From NCBI GenBank assembly GCA_036250195.1, contig JAVHZZ010000003.1, positions 57,432,289 through 57,496,288 of the forward strand: 64,000 bases of DNA. The letters are read 5' to 3'. Below are positions 56,120 through 64,000 of the stretch, one piece after another (position 1 is the stretch's first letter; every line of letters begins with the position of its first letter). This DNA is from Mixophyes australis (Eukaryota > Chordata > Amphibia > Anura > Limnodynastidae). A program made the translations under genes and the position numbers. The notes beneath the pieces were generated by a model that was not told where the DNA came from, did no database searches, and saw only the letters and a list, made by a program, of their open reading frames with translations.

Positions 56120-57683
56120 GAGGAGGGGTCAAGGAACCCCGACATCCAGGCTTCGTGGGGAACTTCTTGAAAAATTCTTTAACGAGTCTTCCAGCGTGGA
56201 GACGCCTCTGCGGTATCCAACATCGCTCCTCAGGGCCATAACCCTTCCAATGAACGAGGAATTGGACTTGACCTTGAACCCTCCTAGAATCAAGGATTTT
56301 TTCAATAGCATATTCGTGGTCTCCGTTGACCATCAGAGGCCTGGGCCTGTTAGAGAGAGACCGATTAAACTTGCTGGGAGCAGCAACTTTCTTCAGAAGT
56401 GAACAATGAAAGGTCGCAGGTATTTTTAAGGAAGTGGGTAGTTTCAATCTAAATGCCAATGGATTAATTTTCCTCTCAATTGGAAACGGTCCGATGTATC
56501 GGGGCCCCAGCCTCCTACAAGGTTGCCGCAACTTGATGTTCCGTGTGGATAACCAAACGTGATCCCCCACTTTCAATGAACAGGGTCTACGGTGACGGTC
56601 AGCGAAGATCTTGGATTTTCGGGAAGCTTGACCTAGTGCAACGTGCACCTTTTTCCAGACGGACCTTAGCCTGGCCGTAAAAGCAAGCGTTCCGGAATCC
56701 CCACAGGGAACAGTAGTAGAGAATGAATTGGATTTTGGGTGAAACCCGAAGTTGCAGAAAAACGGGGACGTGTGAATAGTGGAATGGCAAGAATTATTGT
56801 ACGCGAATTCTGCCCAGGGCAAAAGAGAGGACCAATTATCGTGAAATTTAGACACATAAATACGCAAAAACTGTTCCAGAGCTTGGTTCGTCCTCTCTGT
56901 CTGTCCATTCGACTGAGGATGATATGCTGAAGACAGACTGATAGAGATCCCGATGGACTTACAAAAGGCTTTCCAAAACCGGGCAATAAACTGGGATCCT
57001 CGATCTGATACTATATCTTCAGGAGTCCCATGAAGACGAAAAATATGCGTCAAAAACAAGGTGGTCCTGGCATCCGGTAGCTTGGGCAAAGATATAAAAT
57101 GTGCCATCTTACTGAACCGATCGACAACTACCAGGATGGTGTTATGTCCTGCGGATACTGGTAGATCAACAATGAAATCCATCGACAGATGGGTCCAAGG
57201 CCTGCTCGGCGCCGGCAAGAGTAACAATAGCCCAGAAGGACGGTTCCTATCGGTCTTGTTTTTAGCACACTCAGGACAAGCCCGAACATAATTCTCCACA
57301 TCGTCTGACAAAGTGGGCCACCACAACCAACGAGAAAGAACCTCAATAGTCCTACGGATTCCTGGATGGCCAGCAGAGCAGTTGTTGTGACCCTCAATGA
57401 GAACAGATTTCCTTAAATGGACGGGGACAAATAATTTCTTGACCGGTGTCTGGACTGGAGCGATTCTCTGGAAGCGCCGGATAGTTGCTCCTAGATCCTG
57501 GGTGAGACCAAGATGAACAGCAGTTGTAGGAACAATAGACAACGGGTCCGGAGACTGAGGATGATGGGCCAAAAAACTTCGGGACAAGGAATCGGCCTTA
57601 GTATTTTTAGAACCTGGACGGAATGTAATAATGAAGTTAAATCTGGTGAAAAATAAGGCCCAGCGGGCCTGCCTAGGATTCAA
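56110..57683 (-). pseudogene. RNase H end, integrase and chromodomain (inner element)
   Basis: [20 protein letters not shown], then the HHCC zinc region (HPGIRRTIEV, CPECAKN), catalytic motifs MDFIVDLPVS (D), SDRGSQFIARF (D) and NGQTERTNQALEQ (E), all three present, the GDHVWLSTRNIKLRQPCRRL C-terminal region, and a chromodomain (EYAIEKILDSRRVQGQVQFL, HWKGYGPEERCW). The tail is KEFFKKFPTKPG. No stop precedes the PPT, so the nominal frame runs to 55902 in the LTR. Confidence 0.95.
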
Positions 57684-58597
57684 GAGTTTTAGCGGTCTGA
57701 ATGTATTGGAGGTTTTTATGGTCCGTGAAGATGGTGATGGTATGGGTAGCTCCCTCTAACCAATGTCGCCATTCCTCCAGTGCCAACTTAATGGCCAACA
57801 ATTCACGATTGCCGACATCATAATTACATTCGGAAGCTAATTTTTTTTTAGAAAAGAATGCACAAGGATGTAATTTTTTGCTCCTTGGGTCTTTTTGAGA
57901 AAGGATAGCGCCAGCACCGATATCAGAAGCGTCCACCTCTACAATGAACGGAAGTTCCGGATCAGGATGTCTCAGCACTGGAGCAGAAATGAAAGCGGCT
58001 TTGAGTGCCGAGAAACTCGCCAATGCCTGCGAAAGCCACTTCGCTGGGTTAGCTCCCTTTCGAGTGAGAGCAGTGATAGGAGCCACTAATGAGGAAAAAG
58101 AGTCAATAAACCTACGGTAATAATTTGCGAATCCGAGGAACCTCTGGATCGCCTTCAGATTAGTAAGGAGGACCCAATCCTGGATTGCTCGAACTTTGGC
58201 AGGGTCCATTGCGAATCCTGATGAGGAGATGATATATCCCAGGAATGACACGGTGCCCACCTCAAATTCACATTTCTCCCTTTTTGCATACAGGTGATGT
58301 TCCCGTAATTTCAGCAGAACTTGGCGAACATGCTGACGGTGCTGAAGTAAAGACTCAGAGTAGATTAAAATATCATCCAGATACACAACTACTGTTTTAC
58401 CCAGGAACTCTCGTAAAACGTCGTTGATCAGGTCCTGGAAAACCGCCGGAGCGTTGCATAACCCGAATGGCATCACAAGATATTCATAATGTCCCGACTG
58501 GGTATTGAAGGCAGTCTTCCATTCATCCCCTTTCTTAATTCGAATAAGATTGTACGCCCCTCTGAGGTCAATCTTCGAAAATATAGTGGCAGATTTT
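57673..58597 (-). pseudogene. RT palm and RNase H (inner element)
   Basis: Continues in the same frame after the stop: [33 protein letters not shown] (YLDD intact), [64 protein letters not shown] and [10 protein letters not shown]. It ends at 57673 by a one-base frameshift. Confidence 0.93.
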
Positions 58598-58599
58598 AA

Positions 58600-59409
58600 T
58601 TAATCAAACAACACCGAAATCAATGGTAACGGGTACTTATTCTTAATAGTGATGTTATTCAGTCCACGGAAATCGATGCATGGTCTAAGACTGCCATCTT
58701 TTTTTGACACGAAAAAACAACCTGCGCCTACGGGAGATTTAGAAGGACATATGAATCCTTTTTTCAGGTTTTCCTCCACGTATAGCTCCATGGCCTGAGT
58801 CTCTGGAATAGACAAGGAATATAACCGCCCTTTGGGCAACTTGGAACCCGGAACTAAATCAATGGCGCAGTCATAATCTCGATGTGGTGGAATGGAATCA
58901 GCTTTTCTTTTGCAGAACACATCAGAGAAGTCCTGGTAGGGTACCGGCAACAAGTCTGGACTAGGCTGTAAGATTCTAAGCGGCAGGGTCAAGCAAGACG
59001 TGGAACACTCAGGACTCCAACGAGTAATCTCTCCACTTTTCCAGTTGATAAGGGGATTGTGACTGCGAAGCCAGGGATACCCCAATATCAAAGGAGCAGA
59101 GGGACAACTAATAAGATAGAAGGAGAGCTCCTCTGTATGGAGAACTCCTACAGTCAACCGAACCATTGGAGTCCTAGCGAGAATCCTTCCCCCAGGCAAG
59201 GGGTTACCATCCAAACCACACGTGGTGATGCTTGATCCTAACTTGATATGCGGAATATCAAGCGTCTGAGCCAAATGTATATCCAGGAAATTACCAGCCG
59301 CACCACTGTCAAGAAAAGCTTTCAGGTCCATGGATCTCCCACGGAAAGTTAGACGTCCAGGGACTAATAAAGAGTTTTCTGAAGAGGTAATCTGAAGACC
59401 CAAGCGCAC
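58600..59409 (-). pseudogene. Protease and start of RT (inner element)
   Basis: 269 codons: [20 protein letters not shown] (aspartic protease active site D-S-G), [17 protein letters not shown], then the RT start [20 protein letters not shown] and [20 protein letters not shown]. It ends at a TAA (58600-58602) within the RT fingers where relatives have a sense codon. Confidence 0.92.
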
Positions 59410-59422
59410 CTCTTCACCTGCA

Positions 59423-59696
59423 CTAGGCTTTGGAGTTTCCCGGCTTATTGGGACATGAGCGAACTAAGTGGCCTGGTTGACCACAATACATACACAGGCC
59501 TAGTGAGCGTCTTCTGGAGCGCTCCTCCGGAGGCAAGCGGTAAGTGCCCAATTGCATGGGTTCAGAGGAATCGGGCAAAGTGTTATCGGAGCTAGTGAAA
59601 ACGTCCATCGGAAAAGAGGACTCCCGTTCAGCCTTCCTCTCTCTGATCCGACGATCAATTTTTATGACAAGTTGCATCAAGTTCTCCAGCGTGTCG
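59423..59696 (-). pseudogene. Gag C-terminal part with zinc knuckle (inner element)
   Basis: 85 codons: IKIDRRIRERKAERE, SSEPMQLGTYRLPPEERSRR and the knuckle [16 protein letters not shown] (C-X2-C-X4-H-X4-C). Much of the capsid between this and the N-terminal part is missing. Confidence 0.9.
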
Positions 59697-60108
59697 GATA
59701 TCGGATAGGCGTCTCCACGCTGGAAGACTCGTTAAAGAATTTTTCAAGAAGTTCCCCACAAAGCCTGGATGTCGGGGTTCCTTGACCCCTCCTCAAGGGG
59801 GGGTACTGTTAGTGGTCGCGGCGGCTCCGGGCACCGCCGCGACTCTCCTGCTGCTCCTAGTGACGCCCCGGCCGTTGCTACGGCAACCAGGGCCTCACTT
59901 CCGGTTTCTGTGTCCCGGTTGCCTGGGCAACAACCGGGACGCTTTGGTCTTCCTGACACCGCGCCCGGCCAGCTGTCAAACAGTCGGGCGCGTGCGCACA
60001 GGATTAGGTAGGGCCAGCCCTGCAAGGCTGTGTAGGATCAGCTAATCAAGGCTGATTAGAGATTAGTTTACTGCTGGCACTCTGCCTATTCCATTGGCTG
60101 CAGGCTCT
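59697..60108 (+). repeat. Inverted copy of the element's own 3' end inside gag
   Basis: In + orientation this segment holds the end of pol (about 59697-59795, matching 56115-56220 in inverse), the PPT and the first about 300 bp of the LTR (from 59807, tgttagtggtcgcggcggct). It replaces the middle of gag. The right breakpoint (about 60108) has a short ctct overlap. Its block structure matches the 5' LTR rather than the 3' LTR. Confidence 0.93.
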
Positions 60109-60331
60109 CTTTGAAATTACGGAAAGCTGGCCTGCTTCCAGAGAATCGGTCAGGCAAATTCATCTTAGGCTCCGGTGTGTCACCAGCGGGAACTTGCTGG
60201 AGCTGCCGGCATCTGGAAGCCTCTTCTTGGACTGCCAGGCGCTGGGATAAAGTCTGCACCACTTGGGAAACCGGCCGAATCTGGTTGGCCAGAATCTGGG
60301 CTGGGGACAGATTCGACTCCTCTCCGTCCAT
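60109..60331 (-). pseudogene. Gag N-terminal part (inner element)
   Basis: I take the Met at 60331 (MDGEESNLSPAQIL) as the start because the frame before it lies in the LTR and leader. The frame continues with AVQEEASRCRQLQQV (helical) and PEPKMNLPDRFSGSR, the motif that opens the capsid region in this clade, and stops where the inverted segment begins at about 60108. Confidence 0.85.
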
Positions 60332-60366
60332 GGCCGTATGATACCAATCTTCCTGGCCGGTTATAA

Positions 60367-61169
60367 TGTTAGGAACTCCCAAGTCAGTACAGTGAAACTC
60401 GGGAACTACTCAGAAGGCCAGGTGTTCGCTGGAGCCCCTAGTGGTGGGGACAGACTGGGCTGCGGGCCGACCGAGGGTCGAGTAGCGTATACTGACTTAA
60501 AGGAGTTTCCCAGAAGTGGAGTGATTGGTGGACTGTAGTATAAGGTCCAAAGGTCACAGGCACAGATGCAATATCCAAGGGCAAGCGAAGGGTCAAACTC
60601 ACAGGCAGAGAAGCAAAATCCGAATTCCAGGCAAAAGGTCAAGGTCAGAAGAGAAGGGTCACAGGTCCAATAACAAGCAGGGGTCAAACATGGGTGGTCA
60701 AATCTAAGGTAGCAGGAACCTAAACGGATAGTACAAGCAGGCAGCAGGACTGAGGACAGAACGCTATAACCGGCAGTGAGGCTCAGTCCTCACTGCCTTA
60801 AATAGTACAGATGGCCAATCAGGACACAGTCCAGAATGTGTCCTCAGCTGCAGTATGATAAATATGCAGAGCCTGCAGCCAATGGAATAGGCAGAGTGCC
60901 AGCAGTAAACTAATCTCTAATCAGCCTTGATTAGCTGATCCTACACAGCCTTGCAGGGCTGGCCCTACCTAATCCTGTGCGCACGCGCCCGACTGTTTGA
61001 CAGCTGGCCGGGCGCGGCGTCAGGAAGACCAAAGCGTCCCGGTTGTTGCCCAGGCAACCGGGACACAGAAACCGGAAGTGAGGCCCTGGTTGCCGTAGCA
61101 ACGGCCGGGGTGTCACTAGGAGCAGCAGGAGAGTCGCGGCGTTGCCCGGAGCCGCCGCGACCACTAACC
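60367..61169 (-). repeat. Inner element, 5' LTR (803 bp)
   Basis: Same termini, with a ctgatcctacacagccttgc block at about 60935 that is lacking in the 3' LTR but present in the inverted segment at 59807-60108. Confidence 0.95.
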
Positions 61170-61306
61170 CATGTGTACACCGGGCCAGTAAAACCTAAGC
61201 AGAACTCGTTCCCGTGTTTTATCCTCCCCTAGGTGTCCCCCACAGACATGTGTATGTGCTGCTTTTAACACTAGGGTTACATGGACCTGAGGAACCATTA
61301 ATTGTT

Positions 61307-62195
61307 CTACTTTATCCCCTGTACAGTAGCAACTCTATACAGGAAATTATTTTTAACAATAAAATATGGTATACATTCTGCAGGCAGGGCGGCTTTCGCT
61401 ACCCCATTTACCTCAGTCACACTTTTAAAGGCATGTTCCAAAGTGGCATCATTAAGTTGGTCTCGAGCAAAGTCCTGCAGAGGAAACAAAATTGGTATTG
61501 CGGACCAGTCCGTATCCTCACTGACAGGCGGGGTGGGCTCATCTGCGACATCACCGACCAATGCTAGTTTGGACTGTCCATTTTTCCCCGCAGGTGGATG
61601 CTTTTGTGGAACTCCTGCTTTGACTCTCAGGATGGCATTCCGGTTTAGCGGGTCCCAAAGATCGATGTCCAGATGCTGTGGATTCTTAGGCGGTTCCTTT
61701 AAGACCGGGCTTCCGACCGTTGCATCAGTTGCCGGCATGTCCGGCCGGATCCGCTCACCGAGGACATCATTAAACAGTGGGAAGTCTCTCCCCAAAATGA
61801 GTGGATATGGGAGTTTAGGTGCTATGGCAGCTACCACCATAACAGTTTTGTTTTTGAGTGTGACTGGTAATATTGTTCTTTCATACTCCTCTGTCGTGCC
61901 ATGTACGCAAAGAACCTTCACTTTGGGCAACCTAGAAGTTATGGTTTCGGGTAAGGCAGAGCTGGAAACCAATGAGAGTTCACTCCCCGAGTCAACCAAG
62001 GCCAGAACAAGGTTTTGGTTGATTAGCACAGTCACCCGGAACAAACAAGGACTTCCTGATGTGGGACTCATGGTAAAACAGCTTGGAAACGCAGGCCCAA
62101 TATGTGCCACGGGACAGTCCATGGGTTCCGGTAGTTTAGGACACTCTGCCTTAAAGTGGCCTGGCTCACCACATTCAAAACACTTCAGATTAGAC
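61307..62195 (-). pseudogene. Zinc knuckle, protease and integrase start (outer element)
   Basis: A frame with a CFECGEPGHFKAEC knuckle (C-X2-C-X4-H-X4-C, about 62145-62190), then LVLALVDSGSELSLVSS, the aspartic-protease active site, then PYPLILGRDFPLF (the ILGRD motif) and, at its end, PAECIPYFIVKNNFLYRVAT, the lead-in to the integrase zinc region. A stop or frameshift follows at about 61307. The HHCC region continues in a different frame down to 61170, where the inner element interrupts it. Confidence 0.85.
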
Positions 62196-62652
62196 AGCTT
62201 TGCACCTGGCCCTCTTTCGTAGCAGTTTTGCCATTGGGCCCTGTGGCAAGGATTGTTAAACCTGGCTTTTGGCGTGGCAGCGGCTTTGGCACAAATGCAG
62301 GTTCTTTAGTCATTTGCTGTAGCGCACAAAACCTTTCTACCACGGTGGCAAGCTCTTCATATGTTTGTGGGTCTGATTGCAGCACCCACCTTTGCAAATC
62401 GCGGTTCAGCCCCCGGATGCAGTGATCTATCGCCAGAACTTCAACAATCCGAGAAGGCGAATTCTCCTCAGGCTGCAGCCATTTCTTTAAAATTTTAGAA
62501 AGCTCAGCCACTTGCGCTCTGACCGGTTTTTCTTTAACATAGCGCCATTGGTGATAGCGCTGGGCTCGGCCTGGCCAGGAAACTCCAATGCGAGCCAATA
62601 TCTCAGACTTTAGACACAAATAATCAGAGGCCCGTTCCTCATCTAGATCCAT
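62185..62652 (-). pseudogene. Gag of Gmr1-like element with SCAN-like capsid
   Basis: 155 codons. The stretch RYHQWRYVKEKPVRAQVAEL, then KKWLQPEENSPSRIVEVLAI, then RDLQRWVLQSDPQTYEELAT has the arrangement of a SCAN domain (hydrophobic helix, W-L-x-P-E, I-V-E-V-L, W-V, P-x-T-Y-E-E). The SCAN domain of tetrapod zinc-finger proteins is known to derive from the capsid of a Gmr1-like gag. The frame ends early (QSCLI), while the zinc knuckle follows in another frame. A further upstream gag segment (62762-63004, VLRTLVNVAAAQQQQQAQ) is separated by a frameshift. Confidence 0.85.
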
Positions 62653-62761
62653 ATACGCTCGCTGAGCTTCACCAGTCAGATATGGCGCCAGCCTCTCAGC
62701 CCAATCTTTAGGAGGCCATTTTGCCTTTTTGCAAGTCTCTCAAAGGACACCAGATATGCTT

Positions 62762-63004
62762 CTATGTCATCACCTGGCGACATTTTCTGGAGAACAGGAC
62801 CAATGGTTCATTTCTGTCATGTCTCACCTGGCTTAACTCTTCTCTTAAGAGCCTTGTGTTTTCCACCTGTGCCTTGGCAACTCGTAGCATCTGAGCTTGC
62901 TGCTGTTGCTGCGCAGCGGCCACATTCACGAGGGTTCTCAGTACTTCCTCTATGTTGACGTCTGCGCGGGTTGGGTAGCGGAAACTTGCTTCCCGGAGTA
63001 TCAC
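62762..63004 (-). pseudogene. Gag N-terminal segment (outer element)
   Basis: An 80-codon frame starting near the PBS, with RADVNIEEVLRTLVNVAAAQ and a Gln-rich helix (QQQQQAQM), a plausible N-terminal gag coiled segment. It is not in frame with the SCAN-like part, so gag is broken between 62652 and 62762. Confidence 0.65.
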
Positions 63005-63017
63005 ACTCCTGACACCA
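63001..63017 (-). promoter_or_regulatory. Primer-binding site, tRNA-Leu-like
   Basis: The minus strand reads tggtgtcaggagtgtga, two bases from the 5' LTR. From memory the tRNA-Leu(CAG) 3' end would give tggtgtcaggagtggga, one mismatch. Confidence 0.75.
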
Positions 63018-63019
63018 CT

Positions 63020-63510
63020 TGTGGCAAAAGCCCGCTACTGCAGAAGCACACGCGAACAACTTCTTCCTTTTTATGGTGCTTTATTGTCAGGATGGTAAAT
63101 GTTTTGACACCGTATACTTGCACAGCAATCATGGAGACCCTAAACACTAGCTATACATAGTCCAGCTCTCTCTCAGGACCAGCCAGCTCACCCAGCGTTG
63201 GTCTCCTTGAACAAATGAAACAAACAAGCTTTTATACATGATGCTCCTCCCCCAGCCTTAGCTTGATGGACAGGTGACACACCCACCTTCTCTTTAAAAG
63301 AAAACACCCATCACTGGCTCTGTTTGCACAACCAGACACGCCCTGTCTGTTTGCTGAGAGGAAGGATTTCAGATCATGTAAGTTTAACCAAATTTAAACT
63401 ATTGCTTTTCATACATAAGTCTTCACTCTAGGTGCATTACTGCACAAATGTTTTACTCTACTTCCCTGCTTTCTCTGTATATTGCCAGCTAAATGCCTCC
63501 TTTTGTTACA
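63020..63510 (-). repeat. Outer element, 5' LTR (491 bp)
   Basis: The plus strand begins tgtggcaaaagcccgctact and ends gcctccttttgttaca, the same length as its partner. Confidence 0.95.
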
Positions 63511-63718
63511 ATATATAGTAAGTTATACAACTCACCCTTGAAAGAAAATATGCCACTTAAAACAAAAATGCACCATTTCATATGTGAGGAATATATAAAA
63601 AGATACAAAATGATACACATGATGTAGAAAGTTAAAAAAAAAAAGTAAAACAAATAGCGTGTTGTGGATTATTGAGGCCACAATATTGACCTTAGGTGAT
63701 AGATAATTGTACACAAGG

Positions 63719-64000
63719 GGCCTAAGTCATTAGAGAAAGTAAGGCAAAAAAGGAGCAGATGTTCTCCGGGACAAACCATGTTAAATTCGAGGGGTGCAAA
63801 TTAGTTTATTATATTGCACATTAAGTTAAATACTGGCTTTTTTCATCTTGCACACAAATACTTGATAGCTTTATTTTTACACTGAAATTTAAAGTTGATC
63901 TAGGACATGCCTTACCCCAACTATAAATCTGTCCTCACATTTTAAATGTACCTCCTTCTCCAATGCAATATGGTTTTGCCCAAGTGCAAAATTACTCCTT
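63719..64000 (+). repeat. Dispersed repeat, related to fold-back MITEs
   Basis: Starts ggggcctaagtcattagaga and contains aaaccatgttaaattcgagg, cacacaaatacttgatagct and accatgt-type segments in the same order as the left arms of the fold-back elements, but continues without inverting. It runs off the window end. Confidence 0.8.

Larger units (their letters stand above)
55314..61169 (-). mobile_element. Chromodomain Ty3/gypsy element nested in the outer element
   Basis: LTRs at 55314-56106 and 60367-61169, both starting tgttagg on the plus strand and ending ctaaca (ctaacc on the right). The pentamer catgt flanks both ends (55309-55313 and 61170-61174), a clear target duplication inside the outer integrase. 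Order on the minus strand: gag, protease, RT, RNase H, integrase, chromodomain. Damage: an inverted segment replacing much of gag, one in-frame stop in RT and one frameshift before integrase. The LTRs are about 99% alike outside two block differences, so it is younger than the outer element. Confidence 0.95.
52480..63510 (-). mobile_element. Gmr1-like LTR retrotransposon (outer element)
   Basis: A minus-strand Ty3/gypsy-related element with LTRs at 52480-52970 and 63020-63510, a PBS at 63001-63017 and a PPT at 52971-52984. The flanking tetramer atat (52476-52479, 63511-63514) may be the target duplication. Order on the minus strand: gag, protease, integrase, reverse transcriptase, RNase H. 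Integrase upstream of RT is the defining trait of Gmr1-like elements (named for the Atlantic cod element). It is interrupted at 55314-61169 by a second LTR element and has at least two frameshifts, so it is no longer autonomous. Confidence 0.93.

Noticed and set aside
61302..62222. 306-codon plus-strand frame
   Set aside because: Antisense to the protease and zinc-knuckle region of the outer element; no recognisable protein features.

Overview
The window is nuclear vertebrate DNA, most likely from a frog (anuran). It carries one real protein-coding gene on the + strand, the 3' half of MYT1L, as 11 internal coding exons between 1631 and 45427. All exons have AG acceptors and GT donors, the reading phase is kept across all ten internal junctions, and the roughly 533 encoded residues align from memory with vertebrate MYT1L. 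The part covered is the MYT1 domain, the Ser-rich linker, a relic half zinc finger, the three C-terminal C2HC fingers and the coiled coil. The promoter, the N-terminal fingers and the last coding exon(s) are outside the window. The frog assignment is an inference from the repeat content (V-SINEs with L2-like tails, fold-back MITEs, Gmr1-type and chromovirus Ty3/gypsy elements), not from a marker gene.

Layout. 1-8268: upstream intron, exon at 1631, then an intron with a 20-bp minisatellite (about 2370-2955) abutting a decayed sense-strand Ty3/gypsy chromovirus (about 2950-6900). 8269-21563: four exons separated by introns with a TIR element (13098-13827), an L2-like tail and a fold-back element. 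21564-33578: a 12-kb intron with hAT-type MITEs, a 46-bp tandem repeat, a second fold-back element and stretches that look like conserved non-coding DNA. 33579-42256: the zinc-finger exons, with three related CCAAT-bearing palindromes and an L2-like reverse transcriptase relic interrupted by a solo LTR. 42257-45427: the coiled-coil exons and a clean hAT MITE.

45428-64000 is the start of the next intron and is mostly repeats: a 614-bp TIR element, V-SINE and L2 tails, a 1131-bp tandem duplication (49127-51388), and at 52480-63510 an antisense LTR element with two 491-bp LTRs. That outer element has the order gag, protease, integrase, reverse transcriptase, RNase H (Gmr1 type), a SCAN-like capsid and a tRNA-Leu-like primer site. 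A second LTR element (55314-61169), an ordinary chromodomain Ty3/gypsy, has inserted inside its integrase zinc-finger region with a 5-bp target duplication. The inner element's gag is interrupted by an inverted copy of its own 3' end.

MYT1L is a neuronal zinc-finger repressor. Everything else here is transposon-derived or unassigned intronic DNA. I found no second host gene, no convincing functional RNA gene and no CRISPR array. The most unusual items are the nested Gmr1/chromovirus structure with its SCAN-like capsid and inverted gag segment, the solo LTR in an L2 element, the near-identical tandem duplication, and the shared splice position that exposes a relic half-finger exon in MYT1L.
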